Notes under the pieces: generated by a model
The model's database searches: none
What the model was told of the DNA's origin: nothing
Seen by the model: the letters and a program-made list of their open reading frames with translations, nothing else
Translations under genes and position numbers: made by a program
In this document: in pieces, positions 8,333 to 16,038 of the stretch
Layout of the letters: the number at the start of each line of letters is the position of its first letter
Numbering within the stretch: position 1 is the first letter of the stretch
NCBI GenBank assembly: GCA_012729765.1
Contig: JAAYCM010000127.1
Span: 1-45,127, forward strand
Direction: 5' to 3'
Source: Chloroflexota bacterium
GTDB taxonomy: Bacteria; Chloroflexota; Anaerolineae; Aggregatilineales; Aggregatilineaceae
Length of the DNA stretch: 45,127 nt

Positions 8333-9311
8333 CGAGAACCTCCTTCACGGCTGCCACGACCTTATCGGCGCTGGGCAGGGCCATCAGCTCCAGCTCGCGC
8401 GAGTAGGGCAGGGGAATGTCCATTGCCGAGACGCGCTTGATCGGGGCATCCATGTAATCAAACATGTGTTCCTGAAGCTGCGCCGAGATCTCCGCGCCGA
8501 CATTGAAGTGCGGCAGGCTCTCTTCGACAATCACGCAGCGGTTGGTTTTCTTGAAGCTCTCGAAGACCGGCTCCAGGTCGAGCGGACGCAGCCAGCGCAG
8601 GTCGATGATCTCGACCTCGATGCCTTCTTTGGCAAGCTGCTCGGCGGCGGCCATCGACCACTCCAGGCCCTTCTGATAGGTGACGATGGTCACGTCGTCG
8701 CCCTGGCGCTTGACATCGGACTTGCCGATCGGCAGCGTGAAGTCGAGATCGTCGGGAACCGGGCTGCGGCGCTGGAGCATGGTGCTGTGCTCGACAAACA
8801 GGACCGGGTTATCGTCGCGGATCGCGGCCTTGAGCATCCCCTTGGCGTCGTAAGCCGTGCCGGGCACGGCCACATACAGGCCGGGGAAGTGGGCAAAGAT
8901 CACTTCGGGCGCGTGCGAGTGCGTCGCGCCAAGCTGCTTGCCGCCGCCGGTCGTGGTACGAACCACCAGCGGCACGGTGAACTGGCCGTTGAACATGTAG
9001 CGGACCTTGGCAGCGTGGTTGATGATGGCGTCCAGGGCCAGGAAGGCGAAGTTGATCGTCATAATCTCGGCGACGGGACGCAGCCCGGCCATCGCGGCCC
9101 CGGTCGCGGCCCCGGCGATCACCATCTCGGCAATGGGGGTATCGCGCACGCGCTTTTCGCCAAATTCGTCCAGAAATCCGCGGGTGACGGCGTAGGTTCC
9201 CCCCCAGACGCCGACTTCTTCGCCCATAATGAAGACCCGCTCGTCGCGCCGCATTTCCTCGCGCAGAGCGGCGCTGAGCGCTTCACGGATAGTAATAGGT
9301 GTGTCTGCCAT
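8325..9311 (-). CDS. pdhB: 2-oxo acid dehydrogenase E1 beta subunit
   Basis: This 328-residue protein pairs with E1alpha to decarboxylate a 2-oxo acid. It shows the transketolase-like pyrimidine domain (FIMGEEVGVWGGTYAVTRG near 27-45, and IAEMVIAGAATGAAMAG) and a C-terminal transketolase domain (about 190-320) with VTYQKGLEWSM. The conserved Glu that activates the thiamine ring is expected in the GEEVG segment. The gene lies between E1alpha (10-bp gap) and E2 (8-bp overlap), giving equal-stoichiometry translation. The length is typical for the family (324-330). Confidence 0.92.
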   Translation of the reverse strand: MADTPITIREALSAALREEMRRDERVFIMGEEVGVWGGTYAVTRGFLDEFGEKRVRDTPIAEMVIAGAATGAAMAGLRPVAEIMTINFAFLALDAIINHAAKVRYMFNGQFTVPLVVRTTTGGGKQLGATHSHAPEVIFAHFPGLYVAVPGTAYDAKGMLKAAIRDDNPVLFVEHSTMLQRRSPVPDDLDFTLPIGKSDVKRQGDDVTIVTYQKGLEWSMAAAEQLAKEGIEVEIIDLRWLRPLDLEPVFESFKKTNRCVIVEESLPHFNVGAEISAQLQEHMFDYMDAPIKRVSAMDIPLPYSRELELMALPSADKVVAAVKEVLGG

Positions 9312-9321
9312 GCGTGCCCCT

Positions 9322-10308
9322 CTAGTCCACGTACACGTGACTGGTCAAATCTTCAAAGGTTGGGTCTGGGCTGTTCTGAGCGAACTCGACCGCCGCCTCG
9401 ACCTCGTCCAACACTTCCTGATCGATGCTGTCCAGACGGGACCCGATGTTCTTGTACTTCTCGATCAGGTGGTTGCGGAAGCGCCCGATTGGGCCGGCTG
9501 CGCTGAATTCCTCGACCTCTTCCTTGGTGCGATAGCGCTGCGGGTCGCCCATGCTGTGGCCTTCCAGCCGGTAGGTCAGCGATTCAACCAGGATCGGACC
9601 CTTGGTGCGGGCGTGCTCAATCGCCTCGGAGATGCCGTCATACATGGCTATCACATCCATGCCGTCGAGCCGCGGGCCGACCGCCATACCGCGTCCATCG
9701 GGGCCGCAGCAGTAGGCCATCGCCTTCTGGACGATCTCCGTCGCGCCGCTGGCACGCGCCACCGACGTTCCCATACCATACTGGTTGTTTTCGACCAGCC
9801 AGACGACCGGCAGCTCCCAGACCGCGCTCAGGTTGAGCGACTCGTGGAAGTAGCCGATATTGGTCGCGCCGTCACCCATCAGGCACAGCACAACCTCGTC
9901 TTCTTCGTTGTACTTGGCTTTGAGCGCGATTCCGGCGGCCAGCGGCAAATGGCCGCCGACGATCCCGTAACCGCCCCAGAAGCGCAAATCCCGGTTGGCA
10001 AGATGCATCGAGCCACCCTTGCCGCCGCTCACTCCGGTTGCTTTGCCGAGCATCTCGGCCATGAGCGCATTCACATCGAGGCCGCGTGCCAGGGCGATGC
10101 CGTGATCGCGGTAAGCGGTGATGACGTGATCCTGTTCGCGCAAGGCCGCGACCGCCCCTACGCCAGTGGCTTCCTGGCCGATGTAGAGGTGCAAAAAGCC
10201 GCCGATCAACCCCTGTTGATACAGCTCGGCGCAGCGTTCCTCGAACCGCCGGATCAGGACCATCTGGCGGTACCAATCGAGCAGAGTTTCCTTGTTCGGT
10301 GCTGCCAT
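9322..10308 (-). CDS. pdhA: 2-oxo acid dehydrogenase E1 alpha subunit
   Basis: This 328-residue thiamine diphosphate-binding subunit has the ThDP motif GDGATN (145-150) followed by ENNQYGMGT (173-181). The GGKGGSMH stretch (95-102) is characteristic of pyruvate and acetoin E1alpha proteins. The start ATG follows a GAGGGAG ribosome site. It is the first gene of the operon, with a promoter about 80 bp upstream and an 8-bp inverted repeat in the leader. The absence of an E3 (lipoamide dehydrogenase) gene in the window suggests that E3 is encoded elsewhere and shared. Confidence 0.92.
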   Translation of the reverse strand: MAAPNKETLLDWYRQMVLIRRFEERCAELYQQGLIGGFLHLYIGQEATGVGAVAALREQDHVITAYRDHGIALARGLDVNALMAEMLGKATGVSGGKGGSMHLANRDLRFWGGYGIVGGHLPLAAGIALKAKYNEEDEVVLCLMGDGATNIGYFHESLNLSAVWELPVVWLVENNQYGMGTSVARASGATEIVQKAMAYCCGPDGRGMAVGPRLDGMDVIAMYDGISEAIEHARTKGPILVESLTYRLEGHSMGDPQRYRTKEEVEEFSAAGPIGRFRNHLIEKYKNIGSRLDSIDQEVLDEVEAAVEFAQNSPDPTFEDLTSHVYVD

Positions 10309-10332
10309 ACAACTCCCTCAGACAACATGAAG

Positions 10333-10355
10333 ACGGGCGTTCGATCGACGCCCGT
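10333..10355. promoter_or_regulatory. Perfect inverted repeat in the pdhA leader
   Basis: ACGGGCGT and ACGCCCGT flank a 7-nt TCGATCG, itself near-palindromic. The element lies 25-47 bp upstream of the pdhA ATG, after the proposed transcription start. It could be a repressor site or an RNA hairpin near the ribosome site. There is no U-run after it, so a terminator is unlikely. Confidence 0.5.
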
Positions 10356-10389
10356 GTGGTGAAGAAAGCCCAGAGTGGCGATACAGTAG

Positions 10390-10419
10390 ATTGTAGCTAC
10401 GAGGTGGATACGTTGGCAA
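10390..10419 (-). promoter_or_regulatory. Promoter of the pdhABC operon
   Basis: On the minus strand, TTGCCA (10414-10419) and TACAAT (10390-10395) are separated by 18 bp, a close match to the housekeeping consensus. The transcript would start about 75 bp before pdhA. The region also serves the divergent ATPase gene. Confidence 0.6.
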
Positions 10420-10510
10420 ACCTGTATAAAACAGCAGTACAATGAAGCTGCATACTAAACTCTCGCATCAGCTTTGTGGCCGCTTAAGCACCTGGAAATG
10501 GATATATAAC

Positions 10511-11746
10511 ATGGCTACAACTCGCTATTATCATCCCGAATACCGCCAGGCAGAAGTGTCCGCGATCGTCGCAGCACTGGATCGCGGACAGTCCGTTTCC
10601 GTCATCGGGCCGCCCAGCGTGGGCAAGACCAATCTGCTGCGCTACCTGGACCAGGAACGCCTCTCAGCCACCGATCCGACCAGCCCCTGGCTGCGCTATG
10701 CCCCGCTCAGCCGCGAGCAGGGATCGATTGTGACGATCAATATCGATCCCAACGCGCTGCTGCCCTCGCTGCCACACGAAACCGGCGAGATCGCGGCCAG
10801 CGCGTGGCCCGGCTTCGAGCTGCTGATCCATCGCACGACGATCAAAACCCAGTTGTATCCGACCGTGCGCGCTCGCGGCGAGGCCAACGCGGAGCTGGCC
10901 GAGGAGATCGAACGGCTGCAAACCCGCTTCAACAGCGCGCATCCCGATGTCTCCGACTTCGAGGACCGGCTGCACGCGCATCTCGCGCTGCGCCATCTCG
11001 AAAGCCTGCTCGACTCTGCCCTGAGCAGCCGCCGCCTGCAAAACGCGCCGATCCGTATCGCCTACTTTATGGATGAGTTCGAGCGCTTCTTGCAGACGAT
11101 GCCCAACTATTTCTTCGTGGCGCTGCGCAGCATCCGCGACCGCTTCAAGTATGAGGTGATGTTCGTGACCTTCACCCGCAACAGCCTGCCCTACCTGGCC
11201 GGGAACCGGGTGCAGGTGTTGGAGCCGTTCCTGGAGCTGTTCCACGACAACGCGGTCTATCTGCACCCCTTCGTCGATGACGATGCCTGGCGCATGATCG
11301 AACAGCTTGAGGAGAAAAGCGTCTCGCAGGACGATTACGCGCTGGGGCTGTTGATCCGCTCGACGGGGGGATTCGCGGGGCTGCTGCGCGCCGGGTTCAA
11401 GCACGTCGATAAGCTGGCGCATCTGCACGGCAGCGACTATCACCACGCGATCGATCTGGCCGCCAACCGGCTGAGCGCGGAGACGAACGTGCAGGCCGAA
11501 TGTGAAACCCTGCTGCGCGGGCTGAACAGCGTCGAGATCGAGACGTTGTTTGGGGTGATGAATCGCAAGACGGAGCTTGATCCACACACCATCCGCGAGC
11601 TGCTGAACAAGTCGCTGCTGCGCCAGGACTCCAGCCCGGCGGGGGTGTGCGTGGTCCCGCCGGTGCTGGCGGCTTATATCCGCAACCACCCGTCGCCGCC
11701 CAAACCCAGGCCGCCGGCCCCGCCCGCGACACTGCCGGAGAACTAG
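10511..11746 (+). CDS. AAA-type ATPase with C-terminal winged-helix-like region
   Basis: This protein of 411 residues has a Walker A motif GPPSVGKT (33-40) and a Walker B strand IAYFMDEFERF (D188, E189), followed by FVTFTRNSLPYL, a likely sensor-1 strand. The C-terminal 100 residues (about 310-400) look like a small helical lid and a winged helix. Such ORC/Cdc6-like ATPases are often signalling or NTP-switch proteins in high-GC bacteria. The frame extends up to an ATG at 10442, but the 23 extra residues look non-native, so the ATG before ATTRYYHPEY is preferred. Neither has a strong ribosome site. The pyrophosphatase-like gene begins 4 bp after the stop, which implies a joint role. The biological role is unknown. 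Confidence 0.75.
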   Translation: MATTRYYHPEYRQAEVSAIVAALDRGQSVSVIGPPSVGKTNLLRYLDQERLSATDPTSPWLRYAPLSREQGSIVTINIDPNALLPSLPHETGEIAASAWPGFELLIHRTTIKTQLYPTVRARGEANAELAEEIERLQTRFNSAHPDVSDFEDRLHAHLALRHLESLLDSALSSRRLQNAPIRIAYFMDEFERFLQTMPNYFFVALRSIRDRFKYEVMFVTFTRNSLPYLAGNRVQVLEPFLELFHDNAVYLHPFVDDDAWRMIEQLEEKSVSQDDYALGLLIRSTGGFAGLLRAGFKHVDKLAHLHGSDYHHAIDLAANRLSAETNVQAECETLLRGLNSVEIETLFGVMNRKTELDPHTIRELLNKSLLRQDSSPAGVCVVPPVLAAYIRNHPSPPKPRPPAPPATLPEN

Positions 11747-11750
11747 GGCG

Positions 11751-12137
11751 GTGTCCGGCGCGCACGAGTTTTCAGACTCAGCCGGTGTGGATGCGGCGTT
11801 TTGGGCGATGGCCGATCGCTTGCTGGCCACCAGCCGGATCGTGATCGACCGGCCCAGGGGTACGCCGCACCCGCGCTACCCGGCGCTGATTTATCCGTTG
11901 GATTACGGGTACCTGGAAGAGACACAGGCAATGGACGGCGGCGGGATCGATGTCTGGGTGGGGACGACGAACAGCGGGCGGATCGAGGCGCTGGTGTGCA
12001 CGCTCGATCTGCTCAAGCGCGATGCCGAGGTCAAACTGCTGATCGGCTGTTCGGAGCACGAACAGCAGATCGTCCTGCGCTTCGCGAACAACAGCGGGCT
12101 TCAGCGCGGGCTGCTGATTCCACGAAGCGCAGGGTAG
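11751..12137 (+). CDS. Family I inorganic pyrophosphatase-like protein, atypical active site
   Basis: This 128-residue protein resembles the core of soluble inorganic pyrophosphatase: RYPALIYPLDYGYLEET (42-58) matches the YPxNYGYIPxT signature. The metal-binding DGDxxD motif is replaced by DGGGID (62-67): two of three Asp remain and the central one is Gly. A second acidic/basic stretch, LDLLKRDAEVK, could supply D97/D102/K104 equivalents. The protein is shorter than the usual 165-180. It begins with GTG 4 bp after the ATPase stop and probably depends on translational coupling. Loss of a key Asp suggests reduced, altered or no pyrophosphatase activity, perhaps a role linked to the ATPase. The assignment of the fold rests on motif reading only. 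Confidence 0.6.
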   Translation: MSGAHEFSDSAGVDAAFWAMADRLLATSRIVIDRPRGTPHPRYPALIYPLDYGYLEETQAMDGGGIDVWVGTTNSGRIEALVCTLDLLKRDAEVKLLIGCSEHEQQIVLRFANNSGLQRGLLIPRSAG

Positions 12138-12294
12138 AGGATGCTCCCGCCCCTTCCCCCACGTTTCACGGAGGGAAGGGGAGAATATCGATGACGTTTC
12201 TCAAGTCCCGCCCTCCTTGTGGGGGAGGGATTTAGGGCGGGGGGGCAGATGGAACTGTCAGCTTCAGCTTTCTGAAGCGCATAACACGTCCCAG
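12135..12294. mobile_element. MITE-like palindromic repeat, copy d
   Basis: It begins at the TAG stop of the pyrophosphatase-like gene and contains CCCCTTCCCCCACG / CGGAGGGAAGGGG and CCCTCCTTGTGGGGGAGGG arms. The right end AAGCGCATAACACGTCCCAG matches the right end of copy b and, reversed, the left end of copy g. The left terminus is shortened. Confidence 0.7.
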
Positions 12295-12296
12295 GG

Positions 12297-13544
12297 CTAT
12301 TTATCGGCGCGGCGGCTGCGCTTGCGATCGCGCCGCAGGTCCATCGGGTCCTGGGGCCGGTTAGAAGCCGGGCGCGTATTCTGCGCCTGGTCGGTGGCTT
12401 CTGGCGGGCGGTTGGATGCGGCGTCGGCCCCCGTCCCGGCGGTATTGGTGTCGTGCTGTTCCTCGCTGCCGATGCTGTGCTCGATGGTCTGGTCCATCTC
12501 GAAGCGCTGGCGCGCCCAGTCGGTGACCGTCTCAGTCGTGTCGAAGCGGAACAGCGACGGGTCCAGCTCCGGCTCGTACTGGTAGTTCTCGACCGGCTCC
12601 GGCTCGGCGGCGCTGCGCTGCATGATGTAGAACAACTGGAACGCCTCGCTGTAGGGCAGGTCCAGCTCGCGGGCCAGGTCCTTCAGGTCGCGCACCAGAT
12701 CGGCTTCCTCGCGTAGGCGAGTCGCACGCCGGAACAGGTCGTCGTAGGCTTCCTTGACGCGCTGCGGTGCCTGGACATAGACCGCAACGGGCCGGTGCAC
12801 AATCGGGAACAGGCCGAGCGGGAGACAGACGCGCAGATCGTCTTCGATGGCGGCTTCGAGCGTGCGGGCGCTCGCCAGCAGGCGGTAATCGGAGAGCGGG
12901 CGCAGGCTGCCGACATAGCGGCGCGTTACATCGCGCAGGTTGCGCGAGAGCTGCGAGCGGAACTGCTCTGGCACGCGCAGCCGGCGCAGGCGGCCATACT
13001 GGTTCGGATCGGCCTGGGCGGGGTTGAAGTGCATCTCGGTCGAGATATGGATGTCCACGCGCAGGGCGCTGGAGTTGAGCACGTCCTCAACCACCTCTTC
13101 GACCAACAGCCGGTCGAACTCGACATAGTCGCGTGCCACCGTGCGCCAGCGCCAGGGCACGATCATCGGCCCCGGCCCGATATATTCGATGGTGTTGCCC
13201 TGGTTGTCCTCGACCACATAGTAATAGCCTTCGGGCACGGGCACAATCCATTTGCGGGTGTAGGGTGAGGCAAAATAGAAGAGGGCGATAAAGACGCCAA
13301 GCGCAATGACGAGCAAACCGAAGCGCGCCAGGAAGCAGGTCGATTCGCCAAAAAAAGATGCGAGCAGCCAAATAGCAGTTCCGGCCCCGATGGCGACTCC
13401 GCCGTAAATCCCGCCCCGAAGAATCTGCTGTCCCCACCATTCCATGCTGCTGAAGTACGCATGGTGGCGCGGCCCGGGGAAGTCGCGTTGGTTGCGGCCC
13501 GAGTAGCGCGGGCCTATTAATCCCGGGTTTGTCATAGTTCTCAT
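12297..13544 (-). CDS. SPFH/Band 7-domain membrane protein
   Basis: This 415-residue protein has two close hydrophobic segments (about 41-65 and 72-92), then a Band 7 core: VPVPEGYYYVVEDNQGN near 105-120 is the typical start of the domain. A long charged helical region (about 280-330) and a low-complexity, polar, strongly basic tail follow (residues 370-415, ending RRDRKRSRRADK). SPFH proteins assemble into large ring-like scaffolds in membranes and affect protease access and lipid domains. The tail could bind acidic partners. A TTCACA-18-TACAAT promoter lies about 60 bp upstream. It stands alone, convergent with the pyrophosphatase-like gene, without the NfeD partner often found next to bacterial stomatins. 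Confidence 0.75.
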   Translation of the reverse strand: MRTMTNPGLIGPRYSGRNQRDFPGPRHHAYFSSMEWWGQQILRGGIYGGVAIGAGTAIWLLASFFGESTCFLARFGLLVIALGVFIALFYFASPYTRKWIVPVPEGYYYVVEDNQGNTIEYIGPGPMIVPWRWRTVARDYVEFDRLLVEEVVEDVLNSSALRVDIHISTEMHFNPAQADPNQYGRLRRLRVPEQFRSQLSRNLRDVTRRYVGSLRPLSDYRLLASARTLEAAIEDDLRVCLPLGLFPIVHRPVAVYVQAPQRVKEAYDDLFRRATRLREEADLVRDLKDLARELDLPYSEAFQLFYIMQRSAAEPEPVENYQYEPELDPSLFRFDTTETVTDWARQRFEMDQTIEHSIGSEEQHDTNTAGTGADAASNRPPEATDQAQNTRPASNRPQDPMDLRRDRKRSRRADK

Positions 13545-13602
13545 TCCAGACCTCGTCAGGCTCTACAAAGAGAAACATAAATCATGCATCTCTTCTGCTC
13601 TC

Positions 13603-13632
13603 ATTGTACACGGTTCTGAGCATTTTTGTGAA
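13603..13632 (-). promoter_or_regulatory. Promoter of the SPFH protein gene
   Basis: On the minus strand, TTCACA (13627-13632) and TACAAT (13603-13608) are separated by 18 bp. The start of transcription would fall about 50 bp before the ATG. Confidence 0.5.
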
Positions 13633-13767
13633 CGTGTCAGATTAAAGTCTGAATAGAGTAGGAAATCAGCTAGAGGGCCAGGGGCGGGCGTCGGCGTGGC
13701 GTCAGGAAAGCACCCGGCAGCGCGGATCGCCTGATCCTTTTGGGCTACCATCCAGCCTGCAAGGGGC

Positions 13768-13773
13768 TATAAT
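13768..13773 (+). promoter_or_regulatory. Candidate -10 element for the GT-C gene cluster
   Basis: A perfect TATAAT lies 43 bp before the ATG at 13816. No good -35 box is found 16-18 bp upstream; TTGGGC is 22 bp away. The GC-rich stem GCCGGCAACCGGC lies just downstream, in the leader. Confidence 0.4.
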
Positions 13774-13815
13774 GGTGCGCCGGCAACCGGCTTTCGCACG
13801 CACTGAGGGGACAGC

Positions 13816-16038
13816 ATGTCGGAAGGTACACTTCTGCGACGATCGCTGCCGGTCGCGCTGTTTTTCGCGCTGCTGAGTGCGATCGCGCTCTCACCGCTGA
13901 TCTTTCACCTGAGCACGCAGGTGCTCGGCATCGACTACTTTCATTTCAACTGGAACTTCTGGTGGCTGCGGCACGCGCTGCAAAGCGGGCAGGACCCGTA
14001 TTACACGCAGTGGGTGCTGGTGCCGTTTGAACACAATCTCGCGTTCCACTCGCTGACGCCGGCGTGGTTCCCCGTCTACCTGATCCTGGAGCCGCTGGCC
14101 GGATCGGTGGCGACGGTCAACCTGATTATGGGGCTGGCAGTAGCGCTGACCGGCTTCACGACCTGGTACTTTTTGCGGCGGCAGGGCAGCGGCGCGGTGC
14201 TGGCCCTGATCGGCGGGGTGGCGCTGGCGATCTCGCCCTACATGCGCAGCCACATCGTCGATACACACCTCAACCTGATCACGCTGTTCTGGATGCCGGT
14301 CGGGCTGCTGCTGTGGGATGCGGTCGTGGGCAGCCAGCGCCGCCAGCCGCGCGGGCTGCGGGCGGTGCTCTGGGCGCTGCTGACGGGCGCGACGCTGTGG
14401 GTGACCTGGCAGACCGATCTGGTGGTGCTGATCTGGGTGGCGGTGCTGCTCGGCCCGTATGCGCTGCTGACGCTGTTCGAGACGCGTGACGGGCGCGAAC
14501 GGCTGCGGTTGGTGCTGCTCGGCGGGCTGGCGATCATCGTGACGTTGGTGCTGGCGTGGTTCCTGGGGCCGCTCCAACCGCTGCTCGCCTTCGACAGCGA
14601 CTCCCTCACGCCGGTCAATTACACCATGATCCGCTGGTTCGCGCTGCCGCCGCAGATCTGGAAGCTGACGCCGGAGCTGGTCGAGCCGCAGGGCATGGGC
14701 GTGCTGCTGGTCGCGCTGACCGTGCTCGCGCTGTTCGTGCCGTCCAAAGACCGGCGGCGCTGGTTCTGGCTGGCGGTGGCGATCCCGCCGCTGCTGCTGG
14801 CGCTGGGGCCGGATATCACGATCCTCGGCGTGCGAATCCCGCTGCCGTTCCGCATCCTGCACTGGATTCAGGGTGGGCACGTGCGGACTCCGGTGCGCTA
14901 TATCGCCCCGGCGACCTTCGCGCTGATCGTGTTCCTGGCACGGACCTATGCCCCCTGGGTGCGGCGGCTGCGCCCGGCGAGCCTGCGGCCCGCGCTGGCG
15001 GGCGCGCTACTGCTCGCGTTCTTACTCGACTACCGCGCGCTGGCCCCGCTGCCAACCAGACCGGCCCCGCCGCCCTACGATTTCTACGCCATGATGCGCG
15101 AGGAAGACGCCGATTACGTCGTGCTCGACATCCCGCCCGGCCCGCAAACCGGCCTGCAAGCGATCGGCGCACACCCCGAAGCGGTGCTCTACGCGCTGAC
15201 GCACGAGAAGCGCACGGTCAGCGGGCTGCTCTCGCGTATCCCCGATCTGCAGGTGCTTTACTACGAGATTTCGCCGGTGTTCGGCTGGCTGACCGGCCAG
15301 CGCCCGCTCGACGCCTCGCGCGTCAATACCGATCTGGCGCGCATGACGCAGGGCGAATGGGGCGAGGGCGAGGTCACAGCCCCGCTGGGGTATGTCGTCG
15401 TGCACCAGGACTGGCTCGAAACCGGGCAGGCCGAGGAAATCTTCGCGCTGTTCAACGCGCACGCGGCGTTCTGCTACCTGGGCACCGAGCGCGCCGCCGC
15501 GCTGTATCGCGCCGCGACGCATCCCAAAGGCTGCACGCCCACGCTCGCGCCGGAAGCCGGGCCGGGCGTCTATCGCGTAGATGTCGGCGCGCCGGACGAC
15601 GCGGGCGCGATCGGGCACGGCTGGTACTGGCGTGAGGACTTCGGCGGCGTGACCTCGCGCTGGGCCGGGGGCCAGACCGAGACGCTGATCTATGCCAACG
15701 TGCCGCCCGGCGCGGGCTATGAGCTGGCGATCCGGGCCATGCCGTTTCATGAGGCGCGCACGGTGCGGGTGACGGTGGGCGACGTGGTGGACGGGACGCC
15801 GACCGGCACGCGGCTGGACACGTTCGACGCGCAGCCGGGCGACTGGGGCGTGTATAGCGTCACCATCCCCGCCGACCTGGTCGAGCGTGTGGGCGGCAGA
15901 CTCGTGATCGCGCTCTCGGCAGATGAGATGCGCTCGGCGGCGGAAGTTGGCCTCTCGGCGGACGAGCGCCCGCTGACGCTGGCCTATGACTGGTTCGAGT
16001 TCCGTGCCCAGCCGGGCGCTGAGGAGAACGGCGCATGA
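13816..16038 (+). CDS. Polytopic GT-C-like membrane glycosyltransferase, paralogue 1 of 3
   Basis: This 740-residue protein has an N-terminal transmembrane half (about ten hydrophobic segments between 10 and 420) and a soluble C-terminal half. The first external loop holds D40 in GIDYFHFNWNFWW, with HNLAFHSLTP later. A loop Asp is the usual catalytic residue of GT-C transferases, which use lipid-phosphate sugars. The C-terminal 180 residues look like a beta-sandwich carbohydrate-binding module. The gene opens a three-gene operon; the stop overlaps the next start (ATGA). A GAGGGGACAGC ribosome site precedes the ATG. The GT-C assignment is from architecture. A YfhO-like or other DUF membrane family is an alternative, and no substrate can be named. 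Confidence 0.65.
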   Translation: MSEGTLLRRSLPVALFFALLSAIALSPLIFHLSTQVLGIDYFHFNWNFWWLRHALQSGQDPYYTQWVLVPFEHNLAFHSLTPAWFPVYLILEPLAGSVATVNLIMGLAVALTGFTTWYFLRRQGSGAVLALIGGVALAISPYMRSHIVDTHLNLITLFWMPVGLLLWDAVVGSQRRQPRGLRAVLWALLTGATLWVTWQTDLVVLIWVAVLLGPYALLTLFETRDGRERLRLVLLGGLAIIVTLVLAWFLGPLQPLLAFDSDSLTPVNYTMIRWFALPPQIWKLTPELVEPQGMGVLLVALTVLALFVPSKDRRRWFWLAVAIPPLLLALGPDITILGVRIPLPFRILHWIQGGHVRTPVRYIAPATFALIVFLARTYAPWVRRLRPASLRPALAGALLLAFLLDYRALAPLPTRPAPPPYDFYAMMREEDADYVVLDIPPGPQTGLQAIGAHPEAVLYALTHEKRTVSGLLSRIPDLQVLYYEISPVFGWLTGQRPLDASRVNTDLARMTQGEWGEGEVTAPLGYVVVHQDWLETGQAEEIFALFNAHAAFCYLGTERAAALYRAATHPKGCTPTLAPEAGPGVYRVDVGAPDDAGAIGHGWYWREDFGGVTSRWAGGQTETLIYANVPPGAGYELAIRAMPFHEARTVRVTVGDVVDGTPTGTRLDTFDAQPGDWGVYSVTIPADLVERVGGRLVIALSADEMRSAAEVGLSADERPLTLAYDWFEFRAQPGAEENGA

